A DNA stretch of 64,000 nucleotides, from assembly GCA_009829735.1 (NCBI GenBank), contig CM020618.1:23669346-23733345 (forward strand). The letters run 5' to 3'. Under the pieces are notes generated by a model that had not been told where the DNA came from, searched no databases, and worked only from the letters and a program-made list of their open reading frames with translations. Origin of the DNA: Pyropia yezoensis. Its lineage: Eukaryota; Rhodophyta; Bangiophyceae; Bangiales; Bangiaceae. This document shows positions 18,488 to 30,588 of this stretch, piece after piece. The position numbers and the translations under genes are program-made. Each line of letters opens with the position of its first letter. The first letter of the stretch is position 1.

Positions 18488-21400
18488 CGGTACAGCCGCC
18501 GGTGCAGTTGTACGAGCCGCCCCTGCCGCACCCGCTGCCCCTGCACCGCCTGCAGATCGTCGGCGACCCGAACCACATGCAACTCAATCACACACACTGC
18601 ATGGCGTTGTATTTCACAATTTTCCACTGCAATGTACTGCAACATCACGCGAAGACCGTCCACTGATGAAAAGAGAGCACCACTGCAATACATGTCATGA
18701 CTTGTGTATCGCCGCATCTTCTTGTATTTCTCTGCAACACAGATCCCTCATGCACATCACCGCTCCTCACACACTGGCCATCGCGACTCCGACAGTCGCA
18801 TCGGACAAGCTGGTCGAGTCACGGAGGACGAAACATCGACCTTTCGTTCTCCACGCCTACACGCCCGGCCGCCAGTGTCGTCTTCGTTCAAAATATATCG
18901 CTGAAGAGTCCACCATTTCTTCTGACCCGACCAGATCGCGCGGTCCGGACGTTTCAGGACATCTGATTGACCACACAGCCCCGCCCGAGCCTCCATTCAC
19001 GCAGGCTACTTTTTTGCATCCCCTCCTGAACATGCTCATTTGCGCATCTACCGACGCCAGTGAGCTGATTCTGGACTCAGCTTGTCTTAAATCGCACCGA
19101 GATCCTCCACAAGTAATGATCCAGTTCCCGGCTCGCACCCCTCCCACATCACCACGCGAAGCACCTCCCGAGAATCGTCCTTGGGGAGGGGCACGGTGCC
19201 TTCTGGGCCCAAGTCAGAGGACTGACGACTTGGTGCAGTCAGCGAAGAGCAAGAGCCTGTACGTCTGCGTGTCCATGATTGAAGATTTCACCGAATCGCC
19301 TCTCCTTGCCACGTCCTGAGCAATCCCCACCCCTCTTTCCCAGAATTCTCATCTGACTCCTCAAATCCTAGTCAATCGCAGTTCCGGAAGCTCTCTGCCT
19401 CCCCGCCCCCCCGCGCCCCCCCAGCCCTCCCAGTTGCTCATGTTGACTCCCCCTCCAAGAAGGGCTCTCAATACATCAATTCAGCTCTTGGAACTTGTTC
19501 GGGAGGACGAATGACGACGGGAGCAAGGCGCTGGGCTCATTCGACAGCGTGATCCCCCGCTCCCGGGCAAGCTACTGCGACGTAAAAAAATATCCCGCAG
19601 GGGCATGGAGGACTGACAAGCTACCAAATCGGTCTCACTTCAGATTTCTTCTCGAGAAAGTTAGTAGACCTTAATTGTTCATGATAAGTCTCATTCGACA
19701 CCACTATCGTGAATTTGCATAGGGGCACCATCGCGTTCTGGTTGGTCGATGTGATGATGTGTTTTGAAAACGTTGCATTTCCGCATGTCCTCTTGATGAC
19801 TTACGTTAGAATGCTCAAGCACTCCGAAATTGGGGATGCTTCAAGTACGTTTTCGTCAGTATTTGAACTTTCCGTGTGCGCAAGTACAGGATCTTTTGTT
19901 GAACTCTCACAGAATCTGAACAGAGTGGGCAGATCCTTGCAAGGGCTTGCTCCATAAGAAGAGTTTTTGCTTGACCAATCAGCACAATCCGCCACCACCA
20001 CTTGTTGCCCAATGAATGAACTGGTGGTCACCGTCGCTGCGGTGCAGACCGCACGCCATTGGATGCGTGTGGAGCACGAACCGGGCATGCCACACATTGC
20101 CACCTCCACCCACCGCCTTGCCTCCACCTCACTCCCCCCTCCACGCCCCGCTCGCACTCTCCTCCATCCCCTGCAAGCGCTCTCCCGGACTGCCCCTTCT
20201 CCCACCGTGTCGTGTCCCATTCCTTTCCTGCTCCCCCCCCACCCCCCCCCGTCTCCACCCCCCGCGCCCCCCTTATCTCCATCTCCTCTCCCACTTCCCC
20301 GCACCCATGCCCCCCACCCCACCCCCCCCCCTCTTCACCCCTCGCGCCCCCCCCGCTTCCCTCCATCTCCTCTCCCGCTTCTCCGCACCCACGCTCTTCC
20401 TTTTCCGCTTGCTGTTCTTGTCCATCACTCAGGTATGTGCAGAGGATGCCATGGGTGATGCATGTGGGTGGATCGGCTGGACGGAGCTGCTCTGGTGATG
20501 TACGTGGGTGTGTGAGCGGGGGGCTGCTCGCGCGGTGGTACGAGAGGGCGTGTGGGAGGGTGGCAGTTGCCGTGGTGGTGGTGGTAGGAAGACAATACAC
20601 ATGGGGGTGCCATACATGCACAGTTCCATGTCATGCGCTACATTGGCTTGCATTTCCCTGCATGTGCGTTGCGTTGGCTTGCAATTACCTGCATGTTTTT
20701 GATATTCACGAGTTTTTTGCCCGCTACGTACCTTTCGCAGTTCCTTCTCAATGTGATCCTTGCCGCGCTGGTGTCCTCTCTTCCCTTCTTTACCGCCCCC
20801 GGCTTCCCGGCTCCTCTCCACGCGATTTCACGCCCCCCGGCGCCCTCTCCCTCCTCCCCGTGGTCTTTTTGTGCACCCATCAGGTACGGGCAGAGTATGC
20901 CGTGAGTGGTGCATGTGGATGGATGAGCCGGACGCAGCTGCTATGGTGATTTAGGTGCGTGCGTCGGCGGGTGAATGCGTCTGCTGTGGTACGGGAGGAC
21001 ATGTGGGCGGGAGGCCGCGGGCGTAGTTGTGTGCGTCGGGTGACAGCGAGTACAGGCGGCCGCGCGTGGGAGCACCAGCAGGCGTGCGGAGTGTCTGGCG
21101 GGATCCGTTGAACGGTGTGTCTGCCCACTGTGTCAGGGACGGCGGGTGTCTGGGGCGGCGCAGACACTGCGGCGAGGCATTGACGTCGATGCGGCAAGTG
21201 GCTGCGACTGTGTCTGTCTCTGGTGTGTGTCTGTGCCTGTGTCTATTCACCTGATCAGGCAGCTCCAGGTGGCCCGCCTCTGTAACACGTGTCCTAATGC
21301 TTTGAGAAGGTGCTAAGTAACTACTAAAGTGAACAAAAATGGATGAGCGATTCCACAAGGACCGGAATAAAAGGGGCCGTCATCCGGCGTCATCCGGACT

Positions 21401-21574
21401 GTGCCGGATACGCACTGTAGTGGCCTATTCAACTCTATGTGTTTCACACTGCAATCTAGCTTGCATTGAGGTGTGTTACGGGATGCAATACACGTGGTGT
21501 ATGGTGCATCACACCATTCTTGCTGCCCTTTTTCGGTTCCTGAGTTGCAAGCATCTGCCTGTATCTACTGCATT
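18488..21574. other. Gene-poor region with simple-sequence and duplicated DNA
   Basis: 18490-19320 has an open plus frame of mixed composition without domains. 19320-20100 is of lower GC with no long ORF. 20100-20420 is pyrimidine-rich. 20420-21260 holds diverged direct duplications. 21260-21570 shows nothing supported. Confidence 0.5.
20225..21010 (+). repeat. Diverged direct repeats
   Basis: Two levels. A C-rich unit of about 100 bp is repeated at 20225-20305 and 20325-20400, each containing CTCCATCTCCTCTCCC. A unit of about 130 bp at 20429-20560 recurs, diverged, at 20880-21010, each starting CAGGTA and containing the same GCATGTGG...GGA and AGCTGCT words. Probably an old tandem duplication. 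Confidence 0.6.
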
Positions 21575-22616
21575 TCAAACAGGCGTTGAAATACAGGAAA
21601 ACATGCAGTGAAATACAGTGGTTCCGGTCGCCGACGATGCTGCCGGTACAGCAACACCCGCCGCCCGTGCCGCACCCGCCGCCCCCGCAACACCTGCAGA
21701 TGCCGCCGGTACAGCAACACCCGACGCACCCGCCACCCCCGCCGCACCTACAGATGCTGCCAGTGCAGCAACACCCGCCACATCAACCGCCTCCGCTGAT
21801 GCCGCTGGTACAGCAGCACCCTCCGTACCTGCCACAGCGCCGGCTGTCTCATCTGTGCTTGCCGTACGTCCCGCCGCCCGCCTAGCTGCAGCCACCGAAC
21901 GGCCACCCCGAGGCGCGCGGCCACCCCAAGGGGCTCGCAGCACCCGACCAACCCGAGACGGGCGCGCCCTTGAGGCGCTCACAGCTCCCGTCGCCGGCGG
22001 CGCGCCCGTCACACCAGCAGTTTTCGTGGCACCCGCATCACCCGGTGCCGGTGGCGCCGTGCCCGTCAGACCCCGGGTGTCTGCGCCAAGCTCCTTTCCA
22101 AGCGAGCTGCTTGCTACGCTCTCACCCGTAGAACCCCCCGCCGATGTATCGAGCAGCGGCTCTGTACTATTCACGCCCCCAACAACGGGGGCCGTGGGCA
22201 TCACCGCCGGCGGGCCGAAGCGCACCTCGTAGGAGCCTCCGACGTCAAAGACCAGCAGCTTCCGCAAACTACACTCCAGCCTGCCTCTGTCTTGGAAGGA
22301 GGAGTTCAGAAGGAAGGGGAAGTGGGCGAACACCACGACCCCCCCGTGCGGCCACGCCGAAGAAACTTGGACTTGGCCGACCACGTAGGGCACCCGGACG
22401 ACGGTCGTGCCTGTCTCCTCCTCGACGAGGGCATCCGCCACGGCCGCGATGGTCTTCTCAAACTTGGCAGCCGGCTTCGGATGCCGGAACCGACGGACCG
22501 ATAAATCAACAGGCACGAAGGGGTCCTCTTCTGCCCCGCGCTTCGTGCCTCGTCGTGTTGCCGCCGAAGGGAGACGCTCGCTGCCCACGCCTGATGATCC
22601 AGCAGGTGCTGCAGTT
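21575..22616 (-). pseudogene. C-terminal fragment of a host gene, cut by a solo LTR
   Basis: A long minus-strand frame enters from the solo LTR at 22616 and ends at 21575. Its first ~170 codons have balanced, protein-like composition (KFEKTIAAVADALVEEE, FAHFPFLLNSSFQDRGRLE), then the protein becomes Ala/Gly/Pro-rich with ~45-bp tandem units at 21640-21850. It has no start codon outside the LTR. I infer it is the 3' part of the Myb/SANT-like gene whose 5' part lies at 43290-44086 on the same strand, separated by the solo LTR, E2 and E3. The junction reading frame cannot be settled because E2 lacks a matching target duplication. No domain is recognised. Confidence 0.4.
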
Positions 22617-23187
22617 TGTGGTATAGAACTCCATCCTCTCAGACACGTTTCAATATCCCTCGGAGGAAAGGGACAGGTAAAACAGAAAGGGGAACTACAA
22701 GAGTGGTATACCTGTTGCCTCACGTGCCTGCTCGCAGAGCGAACAGATACGCACGGTAGCGCACACGGGGAAGAGGAAAGCAAACGCGCAGTTGTCTTTT
22801 TCCTGAGGGCGCAGGCCAAGGGCGCCTCGCTGTCCCTCTTAACGTGCATCTGGGGGAGCCTCGGCACGTTGGCCAGGTAGCCCCCCCATACCCCCGAGTG
22901 GCCCCGACCCGAGTCTTACCTCGTCAGGTCGGGGGCCGCTATCACTACGAAGTATATTTCCACTCACTAATCTCACACTCAAATTCTCTCAAATCAAGTC
23001 CCTCACAAGTATGCAAAAACCCATCAGAAGTCCCTCTCTCACGTGTGGATAACGTAGTCCACCGCATCCCAGTGCCGGGCACGGGCCACGGCCGCCAACC
23101 ATCACCATACGGCGGGCGTGATCTGGCACCTGGTGTCCTCTGGTCGCCATCCCGGGTCGACGCCAAGTCGGGGCCAGTGATGCTACT
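22617..23187 (-). mobile_element. Solo LTR of the E1 family
   Basis: 571-bp inverted copy of the E1 LTR with a perfect 5-bp target duplication CAGTT at 22612-22616 and 23188-23192. No internal sequence is present, so it is the product of LTR-LTR recombination. Its first bases read AG rather than TG. It lies 7 bp from the 5' LTR of E2. Confidence 0.92.
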
Positions 23188-23194
23188 CAGTTCT

Positions 23195-23558
23195 TGTAGC
23201 AATATGGCTGGCCGTATTGTAACCCGAATATTAGGGGGGCTACTTCTAACCCTTAACTTTCAATTTGAGAGTCCGTACTGGTCACGGTATCTATAAGTTA
23301 CGTATGACGAGAGGGACTTGCATCTTGGGGGTGGAGGGTAGTTAGTAGTGTCTCCGAGGGTTTATAACGAGGGGGCCGGCGGCGAATCCACCGCCGGCCA
23401 AGGTAGAACAACAAACCCCTCCCATTTGGGCTCCCATCTTGGTCCCGTGGCTTGCGCTCCAAGGACAGCAACCTTGGCCTCCCGGTGACGTTGGTGCCGA
23501 TCCCCCTTGGTGAGTGTTCCCTGAGAGTGGACGTGCAGCGGGTACCTATTGTGCTACA
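23195..23558 (+). repeat. E2 5' LTR
   Basis: 364 bp with TG...CA ends. By eye about 97% identical to the reassembled 3' LTR. It contains a short inverted GCCGGCGG/CCGCCGGC stem near 23375-23398. Confidence 0.93.
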
Positions 23559-23559
23559 T

Positions 23560-23577
23560 TGGTGGAGCAGCAGGGGA
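23560..23577 (+). promoter_or_regulatory. E2 primer-binding site
   Basis: TGGTGGAGCAGCAGGGGA, 1 nt after the LTR, identical to the PBS of E1, E3 and E4. Confidence 0.8.
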
Positions 23578-23783
23578 CGGGCTTCCGTCACCCTCGTGGT
23601 GATGCCGTCTTCGGCCCTGGCACACGAATAGGGATCCAGTCCGTTTCTTGTACTCGTGATGCTGCGATCTGTTTGATTGTGTTGCGTGGTTGCGGTTGAC
23701 TTCGATCTACTGTTACCCTCCCCCAACTTCCCCCTCGCTCGCTTGTTTGTGGTGATTGTTGCATCGGTTGACTGATTGTGACT

Positions 23784-25961
23784 ATGTCTACCCAAGAGGC
23801 GGGGAACGTTCAAGTTGACGGATCGGCGTCGACGCCGACCCCGGAGCTGAACCCAGGAACCGGGATCGGTAACCCGATCGACAACATTGAGACGCCGATG
23901 CTCTCCGGGGCCGGATCGACGTTTGGTACGGCACGGACGGCCGGAGGCGGCGGACCGCCGCAACTGTCCTCGGCCGACCTCACGCCGCCGCCACCTTCAC
24001 CAGGGGACTCCCTGATGGCATCATTGGCTCGCATCGAGGCCCGGTTCACTGGGCTCGACGCCCGTCAAGAGCGTACGGAGGATGCAATGGCTGTGCTGAT
24101 GTCAGCACGCCATACGACCGTACCCCGTCGTGTTCCTCCCACACCGGTACGGTTCGAACCGGCCGGACTACTTTCGGAGTCCACCAGGGTCAACCCCGGT
24201 GTTCCCACTCCTGGAAAACCCCCGGACACGGCGGGTTACGGATCCGACTCGTCGGCTGAGTTGGAACGTAGCCATACGGCGCGCTACGCTCGGAGCACCC
24301 AGAGCGGGCTCCGCGGACATGATCCGGCGGATACTTACGCCGGAACAAAGTCGGCGATGGGGGGAGGCGGTACCGTCTCGCATTACCCCATCGACGAAGG
24401 GAGCCAGGCAACTCGGGTACCCGAAGAGCCGACGCCGGAAGTTCCAGCGTCACTGGTTCAGGCGATGACAGCGCGGGCTACTGCAAGCTTACTGAAGCGG
24501 ATGGAGTCCGATGAGTTTACTCATCAACTGGCCAAGCGACTGGACATCCAGGACGCGGACACGGAGATTGTCAACGAAGTCTTCAGGTCGGTACTGACTC
24601 CGGAGCGTTATCGTTTGGAAAACCGATCCACTACCGTACCGGAATCGATGCGTACGACCTCGCACCGAGCGATCCGCTCTATGCAGACCCTTATGAAGGG
24701 AGTCCCTATGTTCGGGGGCCCTAACGGACGCCCGTTGGCAGTCATCGGCTTCTTGACTAGCTTCAAGGCAGCCGCAGACAAGGCGCTCGTTAACGAGGGG
24801 CTGGCCCTGGAGATCCTTTCGTTCTTTGTTGATGAACGGGTCCAAGGCATCCTCCGCCAGGCATCCCCGATGCCGGGAATGAGGGTCGCAGCCACCCCCA
24901 TGGATTACCGTGGTATACTGAAGGAGCTGCTTAGCAGCTACCTCAGTGAGGATAAGTGCGAAGACCACTATCGGGCCCTTCGCACTGCCATCGCCCAGTC
25001 CTGGGAGGATGAGGAGATGTTCGGACGCCGGATCCAAGAGCCTGACTACGAGCTGGGGAAGCTCCTCGGTGAAGGGGAACTACGGGCCATCCTGTTCGCA
25101 GGAGTACCCAACTATGTGCGGATATCCGCACGGGGAGCCAATACGGCTCGGACGAACTTCAGTCGACTGATGCATATGTGCAAGTCCCTAGGGGACGCCT
25201 ACCGGGTGCTACACCCGGAATGTGCCTTGGCCCCGAAGCCCAAGGGTGAGGGAGGCAAGCCCAGTCTTACCCCGGTACCGTGGCAAGAGAAGGTGGAGCG
25301 TAAGGCCGCACCAGTACTGGTGGCGACCGAACATATCCCTACGGGTGCGGATGAACCTCTAGTCGACCAACGGGGCCACCTGTTGCTACCGGCGACGCCG
25401 GTGATTGATGAGCATGGTACGGTAGCGTACATCACCCCGGCTGGGACCCAGTTCCTAGTTAACGAGGGAGCAGGACGGCGCGTCCCGTATGTACGCACTA
25501 CGGGGTATGCCCCGGTTATGGGTAACCCCCACCAACCCCTGCCGACATGGGCAGTGCGCACGGAGGCACCTCCGCACATCGCTGGTAGACCCAACCGGCT
25601 GGGGGAGTCCATGTTCCGGTTGGCACCGGGACCCAAGGCCTACCAAGGGGCAGGCACTCGGGCATCCGAGGCAGGCAACCGGACCTACGGAGCCAACCCG
25701 ACGCGGACGCCCGGGACGGGCGGCACGTCCGGGTGTATGTTTTGCGGAGACCCCCAACACTGGGTGTCCTCATGCCCGCTCATCCCGGAGGAGTCTCGAT
25801 GGGCAGCGGCGCAACGCCAGGCATCCATTGGTGGGTATCCCGCCAGAGGCCCGGCACCGGGCAGGCAGCAAGCTCCAGGAGGAGTTCTGGCAGTCGAGGA
25901 GGCACCTCCTCTCCCGGATATCCCGGAAGATAGTACTCGGCCGGGTACGGGAAACGAGTAA
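23784..25961 (+). CDS. E2 gag
   Basis: A 725-residue open frame from ATG 23784; an in-frame GTG lies 6 bp upstream. The N-terminal ~200 residues are Pro/Ser/Thr-rich. A helical capsid-like middle (about residues 230-470) contains FLTSFKAAADKALVNEG, which parallels the E1 and E4 capsid blocks. One CCHC zinc knuckle, CMFCGDPQHWVSSC (C-x2-C-x4-H-x4-C), lies at about 25734-25776. The product would form the retrotransposon particle and bind its RNA. The stop (TAA 25959-25961) lies where the pol frame opens, one base back (-1). Structurally intact, unlike the pol and antisense genes of the same element. Confidence 0.88.
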   Translation: MSTQEAGNVQVDGSASTPTPELNPGTGIGNPIDNIETPMLSGAGSTFGTARTAGGGGPPQLSSADLTPPPPSPGDSLMASLARIEARFTGLDARQERTEDAMAVLMSARHTTVPRRVPPTPVRFEPAGLLSESTRVNPGVPTPGKPPDTAGYGSDSSAELERSHTARYARSTQSGLRGHDPADTYAGTKSAMGGGGTVSHYPIDEGSQATRVPEEPTPEVPASLVQAMTARATASLLKRMESDEFTHQLAKRLDIQDADTEIVNEVFRSVLTPERYRLENRSTTVPESMRTTSHRAIRSMQTLMKGVPMFGGPNGRPLAVIGFLTSFKAAADKALVNEGLALEILSFFVDERVQGILRQASPMPGMRVAATPMDYRGILKELLSSYLSEDKCEDHYRALRTAIAQSWEDEEMFGRRIQEPDYELGKLLGEGELRAILFAGVPNYVRISARGANTARTNFSRLMHMCKSLGDAYRVLHPECALAPKPKGEGGKPSLTPVPWQEKVERKAAPVLVATEHIPTGADEPLVDQRGHLLLPATPVIDEHGTVAYITPAGTQFLVNEGAGRRVPYVRTTGYAPVMGNPHQPLPTWAVRTEAPPHIAGRPNRLGESMFRLAPGPKAYQGAGTRASEAGNRTYGANPTRTPGTGGTSGCMFCGDPQHWVSSCPLIPEESRWAAAQRQASIGGYPARGPAPGRQQAPGGVLAVEEAPPLPDIPEDSTRPGTGNE

Positions 25962-28900
25962 GAGGAAGGACGACACGGGGTCGCTGGGGTTACCCCAGCA
26001 AGCCAACCCGGACTGCCGCGGGGAAAGCCCCACGGAGAGCGCGGTTGAGCCGACCCCGCATCAACCCCCGGGTACACCTTCCGGCCCCGACGACACGGCG
26101 TCAGGGGATTGATGACCAACCACCAAGGTTGGGAGGAGAGGACAGGAAGCCCCGTCACATGGAACCAGACAAGGGCCCTGTTCAGGATGCCCGAGCTACA
26201 CCGGATATCGGTGTAGGCCACGTACTGTTCACCTTGGAGAACTTCAAGGTATCAGCCACACTGGGGGTTGAACCCCAGTCGACCCGATCGCATTACCCTG
26301 TACTGGATACAGGGGCTGGACGTAACCTGATCCGGAAGGATACCCTCCCAGACAAGTGGCTCCCGCGAGTCAGAGTTGCTCGGGGACCCACGATCAAGGA
26401 TGCAAATGGTCGTCTCATTCGTACGACCGCAGCGATGTCGCTGCAGGTCACCATCGGGGAGCTCACTACGGCAGTTGACTTCCTGGTGTGTGAGACTCTA
26501 TCTGTGCCCTGCATACTGGGGTGCACCTTCATCAACGTTCACGTTGATGCAATCCGGCCGGACCGGAGGACCGTCGAGCTGCAAGAGGCCGACGGGACTA
26601 AGCGAGGACAGACAGCTATCGTCAGGGACCTGACGTTACAAGGGAGCCACGTTAACGTGGCTGAGGTATACGCCAACGTAGAGCCGAGGACACTCCGGCT
26701 GGCCAAGCGGACTCGCTTTGAGCCGCAATCGGAGACCGTCCTCCCGGTTAACTGTGACCTCGCAGGCATCTGCAGAGTCCATTCCAACCTACGAACCTAC
26801 AAGCGCCATGGGTTGACCATGGCCAACGGTATCGTAGACCTCCCAGCGGGGAGGTCATCACTGCTCGTGATGGCGAACTATCGCCGTAAGGCAGTCACCC
26901 TCCCGAAGGGAACTATCCTTGGGATTGCCGAGCTCTACGAAAGATATATCGTTACCCCTGACAAGGAAGGTCAAGTGGAACTACTTGAGGTGCTGGCGGT
27001 CGCCGAAACCACCGAGCGGCAGCAACCCGATGATGGGAAGCCTAACCCGTCGGCAGCTCCGGCGGACATGCCGCCAAAGGACCAAGAAGCCTTGAAGGCA
27101 CTGGCCGAGGCTGACCTCGACCACCTTCCCACTTTCGATAGCTGAAGGGGTATGACGGATGCTAAGAAAGCAAGACGTCATGTGGACCGGCGGGGCGCTG
27201 GGTACCATTGGGGCAACCCAACACCGTATAGACCTGGTACCAGGTGCTCGACCAGCGCGGTCGCAACCGCATCGCGCGGGACCTATGCAACGAGAGATCG
27301 TTGATGGAGAAGTGAAGAGGATGAGCGAAGCTAAGGTGATCCGACCTTCGATGTCGGAGTGGGACGCCCCAGTCGTTATCGTACCGAAGAAGGATCAAAC
27401 CCCTCGGTTTTGCATCGATTATCGACGCCTCGACTTGGTTACCAAGAAAGACTCATACCCTTTACCAAGGATGGACGAGTGCATCGACTCGCTGGGGGAG
27501 GCCACAGTGTTTACCACTATCGACTGCAATGCCGGGTACTGGCAGATCCCAGTTGCTGAAGAGGATATCCCCAAGACGGCGTTCGTCTGTCACAGTGGCG
27601 TGTGCGAGTTCCTAAGGATGCCCTTCGGATTGTCCAACGCCCCCGCCACATTCCAGCGGGCCATCGACATTATACTGTCGGGAGTCAAGTGGCGTAACTG
27701 CCTAGTATGCTTGGACGATGTCATCGTCTTCTCGCGTAACATGGATGACCATGTGCAACATGTCGACGAGGTACTCACCCTCTTGCGGAACGCCGGGGTA
27801 GCCCTGCGCCTCAAGAAGTGCGCCTTCTTCCAGCAGACAGTCGAGTATCTGGGTCACCAGATCACACCAGGTAAACTGGGAGTGCTCGAAGCTAACACCC
27901 GGGCACTCCGGGATGCGCGATACCCAACCACCCAGACACAGCTGAAAAGCTTCCTGGGGATGTGCAACGTATACCGGCGGTTCGTCAAGGACTTTGCTCG
28001 TATAGCCAAACCGTTAACGGTTCTGACGAGCAGCGCCTTGCCAAAGGTACTCCAACCTCCCTCGCCCAGCGAGGGAGAGGCATTCGAGCTGCTCAAGCAA
28101 GCTCTGCTAGCTCCACCCGTGCTTGCGTTACCGCATAGACGCGGGACCTTCGTCATCGACGTCGGTGCCTGCGACACCCAAGTGGGATGCACCCTGCTAC
28201 AGGGAGAGACCATCATCGGTACCGATAATGCTATCCCGGACCTACATCCGGTAGGGTACTTCAGCCGGACACTCAACCCGGCTGAGCGTAACTATAGTGC
28301 CACCGAGCGCGAGTGCCTCGGAGTCATATGGGCAGTACAACTGCTCCGGTCATACCTGGAAGGTTCCAGGTTCATCGTAAGGTCCGACCACGAACCTTTA
28401 CGATGGCTTCCCAACCTTGGTGACAACGATTCCGACAGCCACGGTCGGCTAGCCCGGTGGAGACTGAAGATGGCCGAGCACGACTACCGGACCATATATA
28501 AGGCCGGCTCCACCCATCATCTGGGGGACGCGCTGTCGCGACTCGATACACCGAGCGGGGATACCCGACAGGTGGACGAGGACATCCCCGTGGTGCCGGT
28601 TTGCATGGTGGGTAATGCCACCCAAGGTATGGTTGACCATACCATGGCACACCTTGCGTGCCCATTGACCCTCGCGGACTTCCGCGAGGCACAGGCCAAT
28701 GACGATGACTGTAAACGCCATCGTGCTAACCTCCTGGCCGGCACGGCCGGCATCTTCTCCAAGAACGAGGACGGACTCATATACCGGCGGGCACCCGCCG
28801 ATGGACGGCATCAAGTCGTGGTTCCCGTGTCCTTACGGCAGGCCGTCATGGAACGAGAACACGAGAACCCCACAGCCGGACACCCGGGGGGTTCGCGCAT

Positions 28901-30137
28901 GTTCGCAGCAATGCGAAGGATCTTCTACTGGCCAGCTATGGCCGTCGACGTAATCGACCACGTGCGGGGATGCCACCCGTGTGCACGGAATCGCATGAGT
29001 CTTCATACGCGGGCATCCGCTATGAAACTGTTCCCCCCGGACGGACCCAACGAGCAAGTCGCTATCGACATACTCGGGCCGCTTCCGGTAACGGAAGAAG
29101 GGAACAGGTACATCCTGGTCATGTCGGACCGCTTTACTAAGCTGTCACGGGCAGTAGCAATCCCGAACGATACGGCCTACACGATCATGAACGCAAGGGT
29201 TGACCACTGGATCAGTGCTTACAGAGTAATGAAGCAACTCCTCTCCGATAACGGAGCAAACCTTACGTCAGCATTCTGCACTATGGCCCTGGGCATGTTC
29301 GGCATCGAACCCCGTCGGGCATCCGACTACCACCCGCAATCCAACGGGCAGGTGGAGCGGTTCAACCGCACCATCGTGAAGATGTTCCAATGCTATATGG
29401 CGGAGCACACGAAGACGTGGGACAGGCTTCTGTCCGTCTTGACCCTGGCATACAATGCCAGGCCCCACCGGAGTACCAGCATTGCACCACTGGAATGGGT
29501 CATGCCCATGGGCGTCGGGAACCTGACGCTGCCACCGGGCAGATGCACTCGGTATGACATACCGAAGGGCCGGCCGGCCGAACGGATCCACTTAGCTTGG
29601 TTGGCCAAGCTATCGTGGATGATTCCGAAGCTCAAGGGTGCCCTTGACCGTACACAACTTCGATACAAGAAGAACTTTGATGCCCGGCTACGGGTACGCA
29701 ACGCAACCCTGGTAACAGGTGACTGGGTCTACATCAGACACCAGAAGTTCCGAGGGAACAAGCTTATGTAACCGGTCAAGGGACCGTACCAGATCTTACA
29801 CAGAGATTATCACTCTGTCATCCTGCACTCCGATACGGAGATACAACGCATCAACCTCAATGATGTGACACCTGCTCCGAAGCAGGAACAGCCTCAGCCG
29901 GTACCGGCTGGGTTGCTACATGAAGCTCTTACAACCCACCGGTCAGATGACCCGGTGGGACCGGATGGGGTTCCATACCGAGTAGAGAGCGCGGTCGGAC
30001 ACACCGACCCGGACCTACCAGGACCCTGGTATGTCAAGGTGACGTGGGTCGGATACGACTCACCCACCTGGGAACAGGCGGCGAATATACCCCGCCAACT
30101 CCTCATGCCTTACATGAGGCGACGACGCCTACTGTAA
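25958..30137 (+). pseudogene. E2 pol polyprotein (frameshift and one stop)
   Basis: The -1 frame relative to gag is open from 25958 to 27145 and contains the protease (PVLDTGAGRNLI). The frame then changes near 27150, and 27159-29771 encodes reverse transcriptase, RNase H (SATERECLGVIWAV) and integrase (GHPGGSRMF...CHPCARNR zinc region, AIDILGPLP, LLSDNGA, YHPQSNGQVE). The RT active site reads CLDDVIVFS, with Cys in place of the usual Tyr of YxDD. A TAA at 29769 separates the integrase from a chromodomain-like tail (WYVKVTWVGYDSPTWEQ) ending at 30137. Presumed inactive. Confidence 0.9.
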
Positions 30138-30588
30138 CAACCCAACTGACACCGACTTCGGCTGTTGGGGGGTGAGGCTTATAACTACTTAGTAGGGTGT
30201 CACATGGACTCGGCAAGACTTAGGTTCACTAAGTTGGAGCGGGCTTAGGCAAACTAAGTAAGCTACTGACTTTTACAAGTTCACTTGAAGGAGATGACTA
30301 ACTCCGATAATTTCAAAGTAACCTGGGGCTTACACCAAGGTAAACCTTCATCCATGGGGCAAGTGACGGACCAAGGAAGGTTGACCTTCATGAGTATTAA
30401 CCAACCAGGATGGGTTGGGGGGCGTGGGAAAGAACCGAGGCAGGCCACTGCTAAGACAGACGGGGTACTCCCCAAAGGCAGGCATTGGTATCATGCAAAC
30501 GCCCCAGCGGGGGATGAGTTTATACTCACTTGTACCCGGCCACCATAAGGGTCACCGGGGCCCTCTCCCTCACAAACAATAGCGCTCC
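30138..30588. other. E2 spacer between pol and antisense ORF
   Basis: 451 bp, relatively A/T-rich, with no supported ORF. It separates the convergent 3' ends and probably carries terminator/polyadenylation signals. Confidence 0.5.

Noticed and set aside
18111..19319. 402-codon plus-strand ORF
   Set aside because: No domain, overlaps the E1-interrupted minus-strand ORF, and its Ala/Pro part is the complement of a repeat. Left uncalled, though not excluded.
21618..22232. 204-codon plus-strand Ala/Pro-rich ORF
   Set aside because: Complement of the minus-strand frame, which has more protein-like composition outside the repeats.
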